Assembly: GCF_000224145.3 (NCBI RefSeq)
Contig: NC_020178.2
Span: 1,012,986 to 1,076,985 of the forward strand
DNA length: 64,000 bases
From: Ciona intestinalis
Lineage: Eukaryota; Chordata; Ascidiacea; Phlebobranchia; Cionidae
Direction of reading: 5' to 3'
Positions 33,573 to 43,668 of the stretch are shown here, in pieces; positions within the stretch are counted from its first letter, which is position 1, and every line of letters starts with the position of its first letter. The translations under genes and the position numbers were made by a program. The notes under the pieces were generated by a model. It was not told the DNA's origin, ran no database searches, and saw only the letters and a program-made list of their open reading frames with translations.

Positions 33573-33652
33573 ACGATATACTGTTATAACGACTGCCGTT
33601 TTCCGGCCACGCGAGGATAAAACAAGTTATATTCATTCGTTCATTCACAGTA
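33573..33652 (-). repeat. Family D fragment with ATTC tail
   Basis: TGTTATAACGACTGCCGTTT is followed by GGCCACGCGAGGATAAAAC and ATTCATTCGTTCATTC. Confidence 0.75.
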
Positions 33653-33938
33653 TGACATAGCATATGGAATAGAACATACTGCGCATAGCATTCAAGTAAT
33701 TGTTATTTCAGCACCGTATGTCCCACTTATAACACTGCAACGTAACTAAGTGTTGTACCAGTCGTTGGTTCGGCGCCAGTAATGTTAAGTGTTGGGATTA
33801 CTGAGCAGCAAACGAGGTAGTGTCTGTCGCGTGCCAGACAAATACACAAGATTACACGGTTTCAAGATGCTATTATGTGTTTTGTGCTTTATGGTGCACG
33901 TCTTATTCAAGATTGCAAGCAAACTTTTATGCATTATA

Positions 33939-34235
33939 TAGTAGGTTGGGGTAAAAAGGTACATGTTTTATTTCATTTTATTTTACCATCCCGTTAGCAC
34001 ATGATATCCCATATTTTCTAATCCTGTTTTTAACAATTAACAACGCTCTTTTAGAGTCGTAAGGACATAGTTATAAAATTCTGTAAACATTTTACGTTTA
34101 CTACTAAATGAATTGATAAAAGTGAATAATACATGGACCATTTTACCCCAGCCTACACGAACCGTCTTACCCCAACCTAGATGAGCCATCTTACCCCAAC
34201 CTAGATGAACCATCTTACCCCAACTTCCATATCTG
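33939..34235 (-). mobile_element. Composite MITE B with a tandemly repeated right end
   Basis: A left-end stub (TAGTAGGTTGGGGTAAAAAG) abuts a reverse body. After the first right end, the motif ATCTTACCCCAACCTAGATG is repeated about four times (34135-34235). Confidence 0.8.
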
Positions 34236-34642
34236 CCAACAGCTCTTAATACCAAACAAATATCGCAGCTGTTAAAATATTTTATGCTAAACTCTCCCAC
34301 GGTGGATATTAGAGAGCTATTATGACGTCACAACCACTTCTATTATGACGTCACACTGGCGGTATTGTCACCGCGCGCTCTTCGTCTTCGCGTGGTTATT
34401 TAATACACAAAACGTAATCCGGCGCTCAAAGCGAATATATAATATACCATCGCATTCAAGTGCTTAGAGAGGACCCACTAAAAATCAAAATCTGTAAATG
34501 GATAGAAATGCTCAAATGTAATCTAAAAAACAACTAATTTTAAAACCGCTTCTGAAAAAAAGTGGGCTAAATCGAAAGACTAAAGTAAAAAAACAGCCTA
34601 TTATAGTAGGCTGTAGTAAAATTATTCATGATTTCATTCTAT

Positions 34643-35095
34643 TTTATCATGTGTGTCTGGTGTATAAGAAGACACCCATGTTATAACTTGACAGTGAGCA
34701 TAAGGTGTATGAATACACCATGTGTGTCTGGTGTATAAGAAGACACCCATGTTATAACTTGACAGTAAGCATAAGGTGTATGAATACACCATGTGTGTTT
34801 GGTATATAAGAAGACACCCATGTTATAACTTGACAGTGAGCATAAGGTGTATGAATACACCATGTGTGTCTGGTGTATAAGAAGACACCCATGTTATAAC
34901 TTGACAGTAAGCATAAGGTGTATGAATACACCATGTGTGTTTGGTATATAAGAAGACACCCATGTTATAACTCGACAGTGAGCATGGAGTGTTTGAATAC
35001 ACTATATGTTTGGTGTATAAGAAGACACCCATGTTATAACTCGACAGTAAGCATGAGGTATACGAACACAACAGTAAGCATGAGGTGTATGACGA
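34643..35095 (-). repeat. 71-bp satellite (family C), about 6 units
   Basis: Reverse orientation: GTATAAGAAGACACCCATGT, then TATAACTTGACAGTGAGCAT, then AAGGTGTATGAATACACCAT. Alternate units carry GTCTGG or GTTTGG variants, which suggests amplification in pairs. Confidence 0.93.
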
Positions 35096-35279
35096 TGCAA
35101 AACCACGAGTAACTAAATAGCAAAGTTCAATTGAAGAGAATGAATCATAAAACCTGTTATGAGTCAAAGGAGAAAATTAAACAAATCTATTCGGTGTCGA
35201 AATCTGACCGTTATTTTCCGAAAACCACGTTAATACAATCTCTGTGTGTAATCATTATACAGCGTAAGCTCCTTTTAAC

Positions 35280-35362
35280 CGCAAGTTATAATATGGGTGT
35301 CATCTTATACATACATTTACGTTTTAGTGTGAACCGTATGCTCACTATCGAGTATAATAACG
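35280..35362 (+). repeat. Diverged 71-bp satellite unit
   Basis: A single old unit with GTTATAATATGGGTGTCATC, then TTATACATAC, then CGTATGCTCACTATCGAGTA. Confidence 0.6.
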
Positions 35363-35576
35363 TGTTTTAGTGAAAACTCATTAAACCAGCAAATGGAAAG
35401 GAATTGGTAGCAAATTGACAGTGGTTGAAACACGCAACGGTAAAAACTACATGAGAAAAATGTCAAATAAAAAGCGTGGCTGCTAAAACCCATGTTGTCA
35501 AATAAAACCAAAATATTCGCAAACCAGAACATAATCGTCCGAAATATGAAAAAAAGATTGAAACATATGCAGTATA

Positions 35577-35758
35577 CGGTGGGGGAAGATGGGACACCTT
35601 TTCAGACTATTTTCTCTTCCCATTTAGTAGTAAACCAAGAACGTTCAAAAAAATACAAAATCGTATTCTCACGACTGACCGTTGTTAATTGTTTAAAACA
35701 TGATCAGGATATTTAGACATTATGTTTTAAAGGTGTCCCGTCTTCCCCCACCCTATTA
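35577..35758 (+). mobile_element. MITE A
   Basis: ACGGTGGGGGAAGATGGGAC at the left and CCCGTCTTCCCCCACCCTAT at the right. The copy is slightly shortened inside. Confidence 0.88.
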
Positions 35759-36207
35759 TATACCAAAACAATACATTTAAGCGTATATACAACTTACCTT
35801 CTAAAGTGAAATATCCACAAAACTTGCCGGTTATTCCTATATATCCAATTCAATGCGTTATAGGTCCGTGCTAGTAATTATAATACAAAACCCCCATAAA
35901 GGACACAGCACTTTTCACAGGCATTGGTAAATGATTGCCTAAATACCAGGCACGATAAGCATTGCGTTTTGTTTGTTCTTGCTGCTGCCTCACCTGACAC
36001 TATTTAACTTTCTCATAACTTTAAAACTTTAATTGCCCAATAAATAAAAAAACTATTTTCCGCTGCTGTTGTTACTAGAATAAGATAACTTTTAAACTGC
36101 CTTTCTGGTGTAAAAACGTAAGATCATTTGGAACCAACGTTTCGTTTGCTAAATTTTACCCCCCCAATAAAACCTTTAAAATTTACAAAACAAAGAAATT
36201 TAATGTA

Positions 36208-39200
36208 TTATTTTACTGTCACATTCTTCGCTTTAAGAACTGGAAATTCCGGTCTGATCTGGTCTAAGAATGCATTGAATATAGTCAGCCGTAAAGAGGG
36301 CTGTGTGGTTTTCGGGTTAGGCCGGTTTTTCGTGCCTGTAGACTTTATTAGTTTCAAGTGCCCTTTATTACGTATAGCCTGCCATAGATGGCACAAAACA
36401 ACATAAAGTATTGAACGTACAAGTTTAAGGATCGGCAAAAACAAGTCTAAACGCGTAGGCGCTGCCACAACCCGTATTTTAGAGCATTTTTGCGGTATAG
36501 GCTATAGGGGCATGCAGCGTGTACAAGGTTTTACGATTTAATGTATGTAATGTTTGACTCAATAAACGTTGCATAAGAATAAATAGGTAATAATCTTGAG
36601 CAAAAAAATGCAGGAGGGTATATAGGGGTTATACGTGCACATAATGTATGAAAGCAGACACGTATAGACACGCTTTTATTTGACATTTTTACCCAAGTAT
36701 AGGTTTTAGCCGCAGCGTCTTTGCTGTTTTAAACAATTAACAATGGTCTATTAAAGTCGTGACGAGCATACGGTTTTATAATTCTTTGCATTTTCTTTTT
36801 TTACTACCAAATGCGGCAAAAAAATAGAACGAAAAGGTGTCCTGTGTTCCCCCACACTACTATTTATGTACTAAAACCTAATCACAAGGCGTATAAAAGT
36901 AATATATGAACAAATATATCGTATATTCCATTGTAAAGCGACTGTTAGCATAAGGTTTAAGGCAAAATCTCGCATTAGAATATGAACGCCTCCTTTAAGC
37001 GCGCGTACGAAGTTAATCATTTGCCGCAAATATTCAAATCTTATACTAGCGAGTTACAATAAACGGTGCAATCTAAATAACTGACACGCGATTATAAAAC
37101 AACGAAAGAATAAATGCCCATAAACTGTCTTTGGCGTATAGTAATTTGAAAATTAACTCAATTTAAAACTGTACTAGGTGATACATTACACATATTTAAT
37201 GCCCGGTATACTGTTAGATACGTATCCGTGCCCGGTATATAGTTAGATACGTATCCATGCCTGGTACACTGTTAGATACGTATCCGTGCCCGGTATATAG
37301 TTAGATACGTATCCATACCTGGTACACTGCTAGATACATATCCATGCCCGGTATACTGTTTGTTATACATACATGAACCTATATACTATATACTCTTACT
37401 TTTAGCGTACCGCGTGTTCACACAAAATACCACGTGTCATAATACACGTCGCAAAATACTGTAATAATCTAAATCAGTGGTTCTTAACATTTTTTAGCAC
37501 GCCGCAATTTTGTAGCGTCGTGCGACCATATACTTTAAACTAGCAATTTTGTTGCAGATTTTGCTACATTGTTCAAAAATCTTACATACAACCATTTGGG
37601 TTGTTAAACGTAAAAAACACGAGTAGGAAAAATTGGACATTACGTTCTAACGGTATCCTTCTTATTCCGAAATATTATACAGTAAGGTGGGTGAACATGG
37701 GACACCTTTTCATTTTATTTTCTTGTCCTATTTGGTAGTAAATAAAGATTTTTTAAGAGTTATCAAACTGTATCTTTACGACCCCATAGACAAGTGTTAA
37801 TTGTTTAAAACACGATCAGGAGATTTAGATATTAAGTGCTAAAGGTGTCCCATCTTCCCCCACCCTACTATACCTATTTTACCCTTATTTAAATGACGTA
37901 CTTTTAACTGGTTGATTCTTTTGTTCCAGCTTTGCTTTACTCAGCACAAATGGAGCCTGACTCAGCAGTTTATGGAGCTCTTCTTGATTTTTCAACAAAC
38001 GTTGACGAAACAATGACGCTTTGTCTAATTCTTCTAGAAACGTTTTTAAAAAATTAGAACAAAATTATTAGAACTTAAAATCGACCGTTTGGAAAACCCC
38101 GAAAAGCTATTAAACGTATTTACATCTTTTAAAGGCTTGTCTGTCTGCTTTATTTAACTCCTATACCTTATCCCTAGCTTAGCCTATTGTATGGTGTCTA
38201 TTATACTGGTAATAGGAACCATACATAATCCTGAAGACTTATACAAATTTAAATCGTATGTAAGCTAAAACAGCTAAATACAATATATAAAGTATTGTGG
38301 GGTGGGATACTGTTAGCTCCAAATCAAATATTTTCTGAACAGGTTTTAACAATCAACAACACTCTTTTAGAGTCGTGAGTATACGATTATATTATTCTGT
38401 AAATATTCTTTGTGTACCACCAAATGGAACGGTAACAAAGAATAAAACATAAACCATCTTACCCCACACTACTAAATAATATTATACATACATAGATACA
38501 CCTGCATATATAACATATACTGCCACAAACGCTAAAAAACGCCAACTAAGACTTACTGAAGGCCTTAGCTAAGCTCAAAAACGACATACGGTAAGCGACT
38601 TGGGTTAAGTTAAACCGCGGAACTTAAATTATTCATCCAGCCTAAAAAAGAAAAAAGTTAAGCAGTTGCGCGTTTTGGAGGGCTGGTTAATTTAACGAGA
38701 ATTAAGCTTTAGAACGTGGTATATAGCATAGCATAGCCCTATTATGTACAGTAGGGTGGGGAAAGATGGGACACCTTCTAACTTTATTTTCTCGTACCAT
38801 TGAGTAGTAAACAAAGAATATTCAAAGAATTATGAAACTGTATCACAACGACTTCCAAAGACCGTTGTTAATTGATTAAAACACGATTAGAATATTTGGA
38901 AATTATGTGCTAAAGGTGTCCCATCTTCCCCCACACTATATGTTCCGTTTAAAAAGTGGGTATAATTCGGATGCATAAATAAAGTTACGATATGAATACG
39001 AGACAGATAATGTCATGGTAGGCGAAGTGTATAACTCATAAAATACTTTTATTTTGTTTACATTTAGTGTAGCAATTTATATAGAATGCTAAAAAGACAG
39101 TTAGCACTCAATTTTCGACGTAGTTTTATAAATAACATCTCGTATTTAGGTTTTAGTTAGAAATGTATACAACAGGAAAACTAATTAAACAATTTTCTAT

Positions 39201-40686
39201 TTTAAAATTTTCAATCGTATATTTTGGCCATTAATCACCCCGTGTGTCGTGTTTTTAATGAATTTCGTTTTAACCTCAAACCGTTTTCGTTTTGGGGAAT
39301 TTCCACCGTTTCATGACGTCAGCATATTTTATAAAGAATGTGAAATCGTAATATTTGTTCATTGTTATAACAACCCTAATAACAAACAATGAATTGTGAC
39401 GTAACATATTTACCATTGTCGTAAAAGTGACCACAACAGCAGTGACCCTGTTACGTACCTTTAGCGACATCTGCCGGCGAAGTATTTCGAGTATTCCATC
39501 GGTTCGAAGTTCCGCGTCTGTTTTCAAATTTTCGTAGAAGGATTGTTTCTTTTAGTGATCGGCGCTGTGGGTCGTTGCGAATGTAACCGCTTATGCGCGG
39601 TGTCTGTGTTATAATGGTATGTTAATACACCTTATGCTCACTGTCGAGTTGTAACATGGGTGTCTTCTTGTACACCAGACACAAATGGTGTATTCATACA
39701 CCTCATGCTCACTGTCAAGTTATAACATGGGTGTCTTCTTATACACCAGACACACATGGTGTATTCATACACCTCATGCTCACTGTCAAGTTGTAACATG
39801 GGTGTCTTCTTGTACACCAGACACAAATGGTGTATTGTATACACATCATGCTTACTGTCAAGTTATAACATGGGTGTCTTCTTATACACCAGACACACAT
39901 GGTGTATTCATACACCTCATGCTCACTGTCGAGCTATAACATGGGTGTCTTATACACCAGACACACATGATGTATTCATACACCTCATGCTCACTGTCGA
40001 GTTATAACATGGGTGTCTTCTTATACATCAAACACACATGGTGTATTAACTGTCAACATGGTATTGGTACATAATATATACAGCGTAACTAAGAAGTGCA
40101 ATAAAAGTAATAAATTATCTGTTTTATGACGTAACTAACTTACAAAAATCGCTGACTCAGAACGAGTTGACGTCACAGAAGTGGTGGAGAGAATGGACGC
40201 ATCTGATTGGTCGAAATGATGCTCTATATCTGTGTCGTAATAATTGATATTGTTACGTAATATAACATAAATTATATATTTTATTAACATGAGTTTGATT
40301 CGCAGACGGAAATAATAGTCATTATAAAATATATAATATAATAAATCATAGCAGGCTGGGGTAAGATAGAATATGTTTTCATTATGCTACAGACCTACAG
40401 TACCAATGGAATTTGTGAATATGGCCTTACGTGATAGTGCTCATGAAGTTGGACTATTTTTGTAACGAAATAACCGTCCAGATTAACTGCTATAAAATAC
40501 GTAACTGACAAAAATAGAAATCCAACGACGAATGGTATAATATAAGAGATATATTTCGTCTAAATGGCATAGTTAGTCACCTATATTTAGATGATACATA
40601 ACTATATTGAATTTAGTTAAAATATACTTACTTGACTCAAAATCACACTCATTATTTCCGCTTTCTTCCAGCGATATGTCTTTCAT
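36208..40686 (-). CDS. Unrecognised 168-residue protein
   Basis: Five exons in transcript order: 40686-40632, 40229-40144, 39564-39459, 38033-37902 and 36335-36208. Phases are 1, 0, 1 and 1, all introns are GT-AG, and the frame closes at 168 residues. The start MKDISLEESGNNECDFES has an in-frame stop four codons upstream. The middle (SLKETILLRKFENRRGTSNR) is basic. A likely helical or coiled stretch follows (EELDKASLFRQRLLKNQEEL then HKLLSQAPFVLSKAKLEQKN), then a Pro/Asn/Lys linker and a conserved-looking end, LRLTIFNAFLDQIRPEFPVL. There is no signal peptide or membrane span, so it is probably a soluble intracellular protein. I do not recognise the family. The consistency of five splice phases and the protein-like composition argue that it is a real gene. 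ATTAAA lies shortly after the stop codon. Intron 2 holds a 71-bp satellite array, and MITEs sit in introns 3 and 4. Confidence 0.65.
36690..36868 (-). mobile_element. MITE A, left end lost
   Basis: The core from TTTAAACAATTAACAATGGT to the right end TGTTCCCCCACACTACTA. Confidence 0.8.
37199..37372. repeat. 29-bp minisatellite, about 6 units
   Basis: The unit is CCCGGTATACTGTTAGATAC then GTATCCGTG. Two unit types (ACTGTTAG and ATAGTTAG) alternate in the first four units. Confidence 0.9.
37615..37871 (+). mobile_element. MITE B fragment followed by a full MITE A
   Basis: A B right end (AACACGAGTAGGAAAAATTG) runs to 37677. A complete A copy follows from CAGTAAGGTGGGTGAACATG to CATCTTCCCCCACCCTACTA, ending 30 bases from exon 4 of the 168-residue gene. 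Confidence 0.88.
38290..38472 (-). mobile_element. MITE B
   Basis: AGTATTGTGGGGTGGGATAC to AACCATCTTACCCCACACTA, core reversed. Confidence 0.85.
38748..38940 (+). mobile_element. MITE A
   Basis: CAGTAGGGTGGGGAAAGATG to CATCTTCCCCCACACTATA, with TA on both sides. Confidence 0.92.
39612..40055 (+). repeat. 71-bp satellite (family C), about 6 units
   Basis: Plus orientation, antisense to the 168-residue gene whose second intron it occupies. Alternating units carry TTGTACACC or TTATACACC, and one unit is shortened near 39948. Confidence 0.93.
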
Positions 40687-41209
40687 CACTCTTTAGTCCT
40701 TTAAACTCGTATATTCCATGGCCCAGAGCTCATTTAAACAAATCACATATACACCTAAATCCATAAGATCTCTAAAATACAAAGCATAGTTTCAGCGTAG
40801 CGCAAACTGTATTCAAAACATGCGCTTTTATAATGAACGTTTACAAAATTCCAATCACGCTAGAAAGTATATGCTTCACACAGGTCTAAGACAATAACGT
40901 CTTAGATATTAAACCCCAAGTACCGACTGAACAAAAGGGCGACTTTTTCTGTGAGCTCTTTACACCTTAGTGACTTTTCTGTGTAAATATTGAAGTAAAA
41001 CCAACACCTAGTCGCGGTTAACTTGTATTTGTGCGGTTACTGGTTGCTAATACAACGTTTAAAACAGCGGGGTATGTTTTACGACCTAAAACGATCGTTA
41101 AAACGATTGCGTTTCGTTGGTGTAACGTTTTTTATTCGTTTACATAACAGTTTTAAAGCTAAGAAGCGACTTAACTGTATGGCCCTTTGATGTGGGTATT
41201 CTTAAATTG

Positions 41210-41403
41210 TATAGTAGGGTGGGGGAAGACGGGACACTTTAGCGCATAATATCCAAATATCCTAATCGTGTTTTAAACAATTAACAACGGTCTATGAGAG
41301 TCGTGAGGATACGTTTTTATAATTCGTTGAATGTTCTTTGTTTACTACCATATGGGACAAGAAAGCAGAATGAAACGGTAACCGATCTAACCCACCCTAC
41401 TAT
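41210..41403 (-). mobile_element. MITE A
   Basis: TAGTAGGGTGGGGGAAGACG at the left; the right end is changed to GATCTAACCCACCCTACTA. Confidence 0.9.
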
Positions 41404-41435
41404 ATATTTCATACAGAGTAAAAGGTTAAACAATA

Positions 41436-41593
41436 CTGCTTTTTTTATTCTTTGGTAGTAAACAAAGCATATTTACAAAATCATGCGCCCGTATCCTCAC
41501 GTCTCTAAACGACCATTCTTTATTGTTAAAAACACGTTTATAAAACATGGGATATTATGTGCTAACGGTATCCATCTTACCCCGCAGTACTAT
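41436..41593 (+). mobile_element. MITE B, left end lost
   Basis: It begins at TTCTTTGGTAGTAAACAAAG and ends ATCTTACCCCGCAGTACTA. Confidence 0.85.
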
Positions 41594-42072
41594 ACACTGT
41601 ATATTGTAGTTTTCCAATACTTAATAACGCAAAAGAAGATTAGCGCAAATCGATAGTATGACCGTTTACAAAACTGTTACAACTTACTGTGTTATATAAC
41701 CTTGTACTTTAAATCTATCTTACTCTGACCACTTTAGGTTTAATCCTTATATAACCTACCTAGTTGTCTTACAGCAATAAACTCCCTTGGTGTAAAAGGT
41801 CAAGTATATCCAGACATAAGCTTGCAACCAAGCATGAAGTACAAGGAAAACACGACCAAAGTTACTCTGCTGCGCTAGACACGCTTCAGAGGTAAAAAAA
41901 GGACGACTGGCTTGCCGAAGGCGCCGTCTCGACACAGCAGCGCAATTTGCGACCCGACATGCAGTTACGCGTGTTTACAAGCTATTATTACGTCATAAAC
42001 ACCGCCCATTGTTAACACAGACGCGAGCAGCGGTTCCAATTCTCACACAACTAATACCTACCTGGTATATTA

Positions 42073-42433
42073 TACTGTGGGGTAAAATAGAAACCGTTAG
42101 CACATAAAGTTCCACATTTCCTAACCGTGGTTTTAACAAATAATACTTTTAACAATTAATAGTCGCAAGGATACGGTTATATATTTCATTGAATGTTTTT
42201 TTTTGTATACTACATGTACCGTATTACCCCGAGCCATTATATAGTAGGTTGGGGTCAGATGGTACAATATTTTCATTCTCTTCTTACGTCCAAAAAAAAA
42301 AAAATAATAATTTACAGAAATATATAACCGTACCCCTACGACCCTAAAAGAACGTTGTTAATTTTTAAAAACACGATCAGAAAATACGGAATATTAAATG
42401 CTAACAGTATCCAACTTACCCCACAGTACTATA
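42073..42433. mobile_element. Two MITE B copies back to back
   Basis: A reverse copy (42073-42238, ACTGTGGGGTAAAATAGAAA) meets a forward copy (42239-42433) at TATATAGTAGGTTGGGGTCA. The forward copy has an A-rich insertion where the AGTAAACAAAG core should be. Confidence 0.82.
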
Positions 42434-43119
42434 CCATGTATAGCTAGTGGTAAATAAATTAATCACCGCCTTTGATAATATTGGTCCTTACAAAGCTAAC
42501 TAAAGTAAACGAGCTTTTACCTAGAGTTAAATATTAACGTACATTTAAACTGGCATGCCCCAGCACGTTTATAGATACATGTCGATATCTCTAAGCATTC
42601 GCGCGACCCTTTTGAAAAAGCATTGTTAGCACATTATGACGTCACAATCGCCAAGTTCATCGTCTATTGTGGCGTAACCATTATAGTCACGCGCGAGCGC
42701 ACTGTAGCGGCTACTAGAGTAAAAACAAACTTTTTTGGGTTCAACGATTTTTAACTGGTCGTCTTTCTCTATTTTTTTCATAACAGTTTTAACGACTGTC
42801 ATTTTGTTGTGTGCCTTTTCGTTGTTTTAATAATGTGACCGAATGGGACGGATCCCCACACCCCACTATATAATCTTCGCTATCGTATTCGAAAAAATAA
42901 GTAACCAATTATATTACGTTAATTCTGAAGTGGTTTAGGCTTCGTCTTATTATAAGAGCTTAACCATAGTTTATTCTTACACTGTAGCAACTGTAGGCTA
43001 GTTACACAAACTTTTCTAAATAACAACCAATACTTTGCATTCATTCTAAACAAGTTTTAAAGCCAAAGTAATATACTAGCTACGCCTATACTTTAAAAAA
43101 AAATGAAATCACCCACAAA

Positions 43120-43212
43120 GCCACGTACGTGGTAACTCATACGCGGCACTTGTTGTATGAAACAGAACACCCGTGTTATAACGACCGCATTTGCCCACGT
43201 ATGTAACTTTGT
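43120..43212 (-). repeat. Family D element
   Basis: CGTGGTAACTCATACGCGGC, then the reverse core TTGTTGTATGAAACAGAACA and CCCGTGTTATAACGACCGC. Confidence 0.8.
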
Positions 43213-43406
43213 AGGAACTTGAGCAAACACTCACACATTCAATAAATGTTTGTTCTGTGTATATCTTACTTACTTACCTAAATAAACCACTAAAATAAAA
43301 CGGCACAAGAAAAAAACATAGTAAAATTCCAAAACAAACAATTTTTACAAAAAAAATATGTTTTAGTAAAATTATTTAAACAGATATACAATACTTACAA
43401 ACATAT

Positions 43407-43600
43407 AGTGCTGTGGGGTAAGATGGGACACATTTATCACATAGTATTCAAATATTCTGATTGTGTTTTAAACAATTAACAATGGTCTATGTAAGTCGTA
43501 AGGATACAGTTTTATAATTCTTTGAATGTTTTTTCTTTACTACCAAATGAGACAAAAAATAGAATGAAAAGGTGTCCCATGTTCCCCCACACTACTGTAA
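43407..43600 (-). mobile_element. MITE A with a B-like left end
   Basis: The left end AGTGCTGTGGGGTAAGATGG is of type B, while the body and right end (CATGTTCCCCCACACTACTG) are of type A. It is a hybrid of the two subfamilies. Confidence 0.85.
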
Positions 43601-43668
43601 TAATTGATTAAACGGTCTTAAAACACATTTGTGTATTGGACATGTTTATAATAAATGTACAAATAAGT

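Larger units (their letters stand above)
25072..36207. other. Gene-poor repeat-rich tract
   Basis: No exon with convincing frame and splice sites was found on either strand across about 11 kb. The tract holds many MITEs, two 71-bp arrays and unique AT-rich DNA. Three short blocks (31060-31400, 32130-32350, 34300-34450) are richer in CpG and carry no repeat. It could contain distant upstream exons or enhancers of the PDZ gene. Confidence 0.55.
40687..43668. other. Intergenic region
   Basis: No exon was supported. It contains MITEs at 41210-41593, 42073-42433 and 43407-43600, a family D element at 43120 and two repeat-free, CpG-richer blocks (about 41850-42060 and 42590-42720) that could be regulatory. 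Confidence 0.55.

Noticed and set aside
34643-35095. CRISPR-like appearance of regular repeats
   Set aside because: Units are directly tandem with no unique spacers, and the genome is clearly animal.
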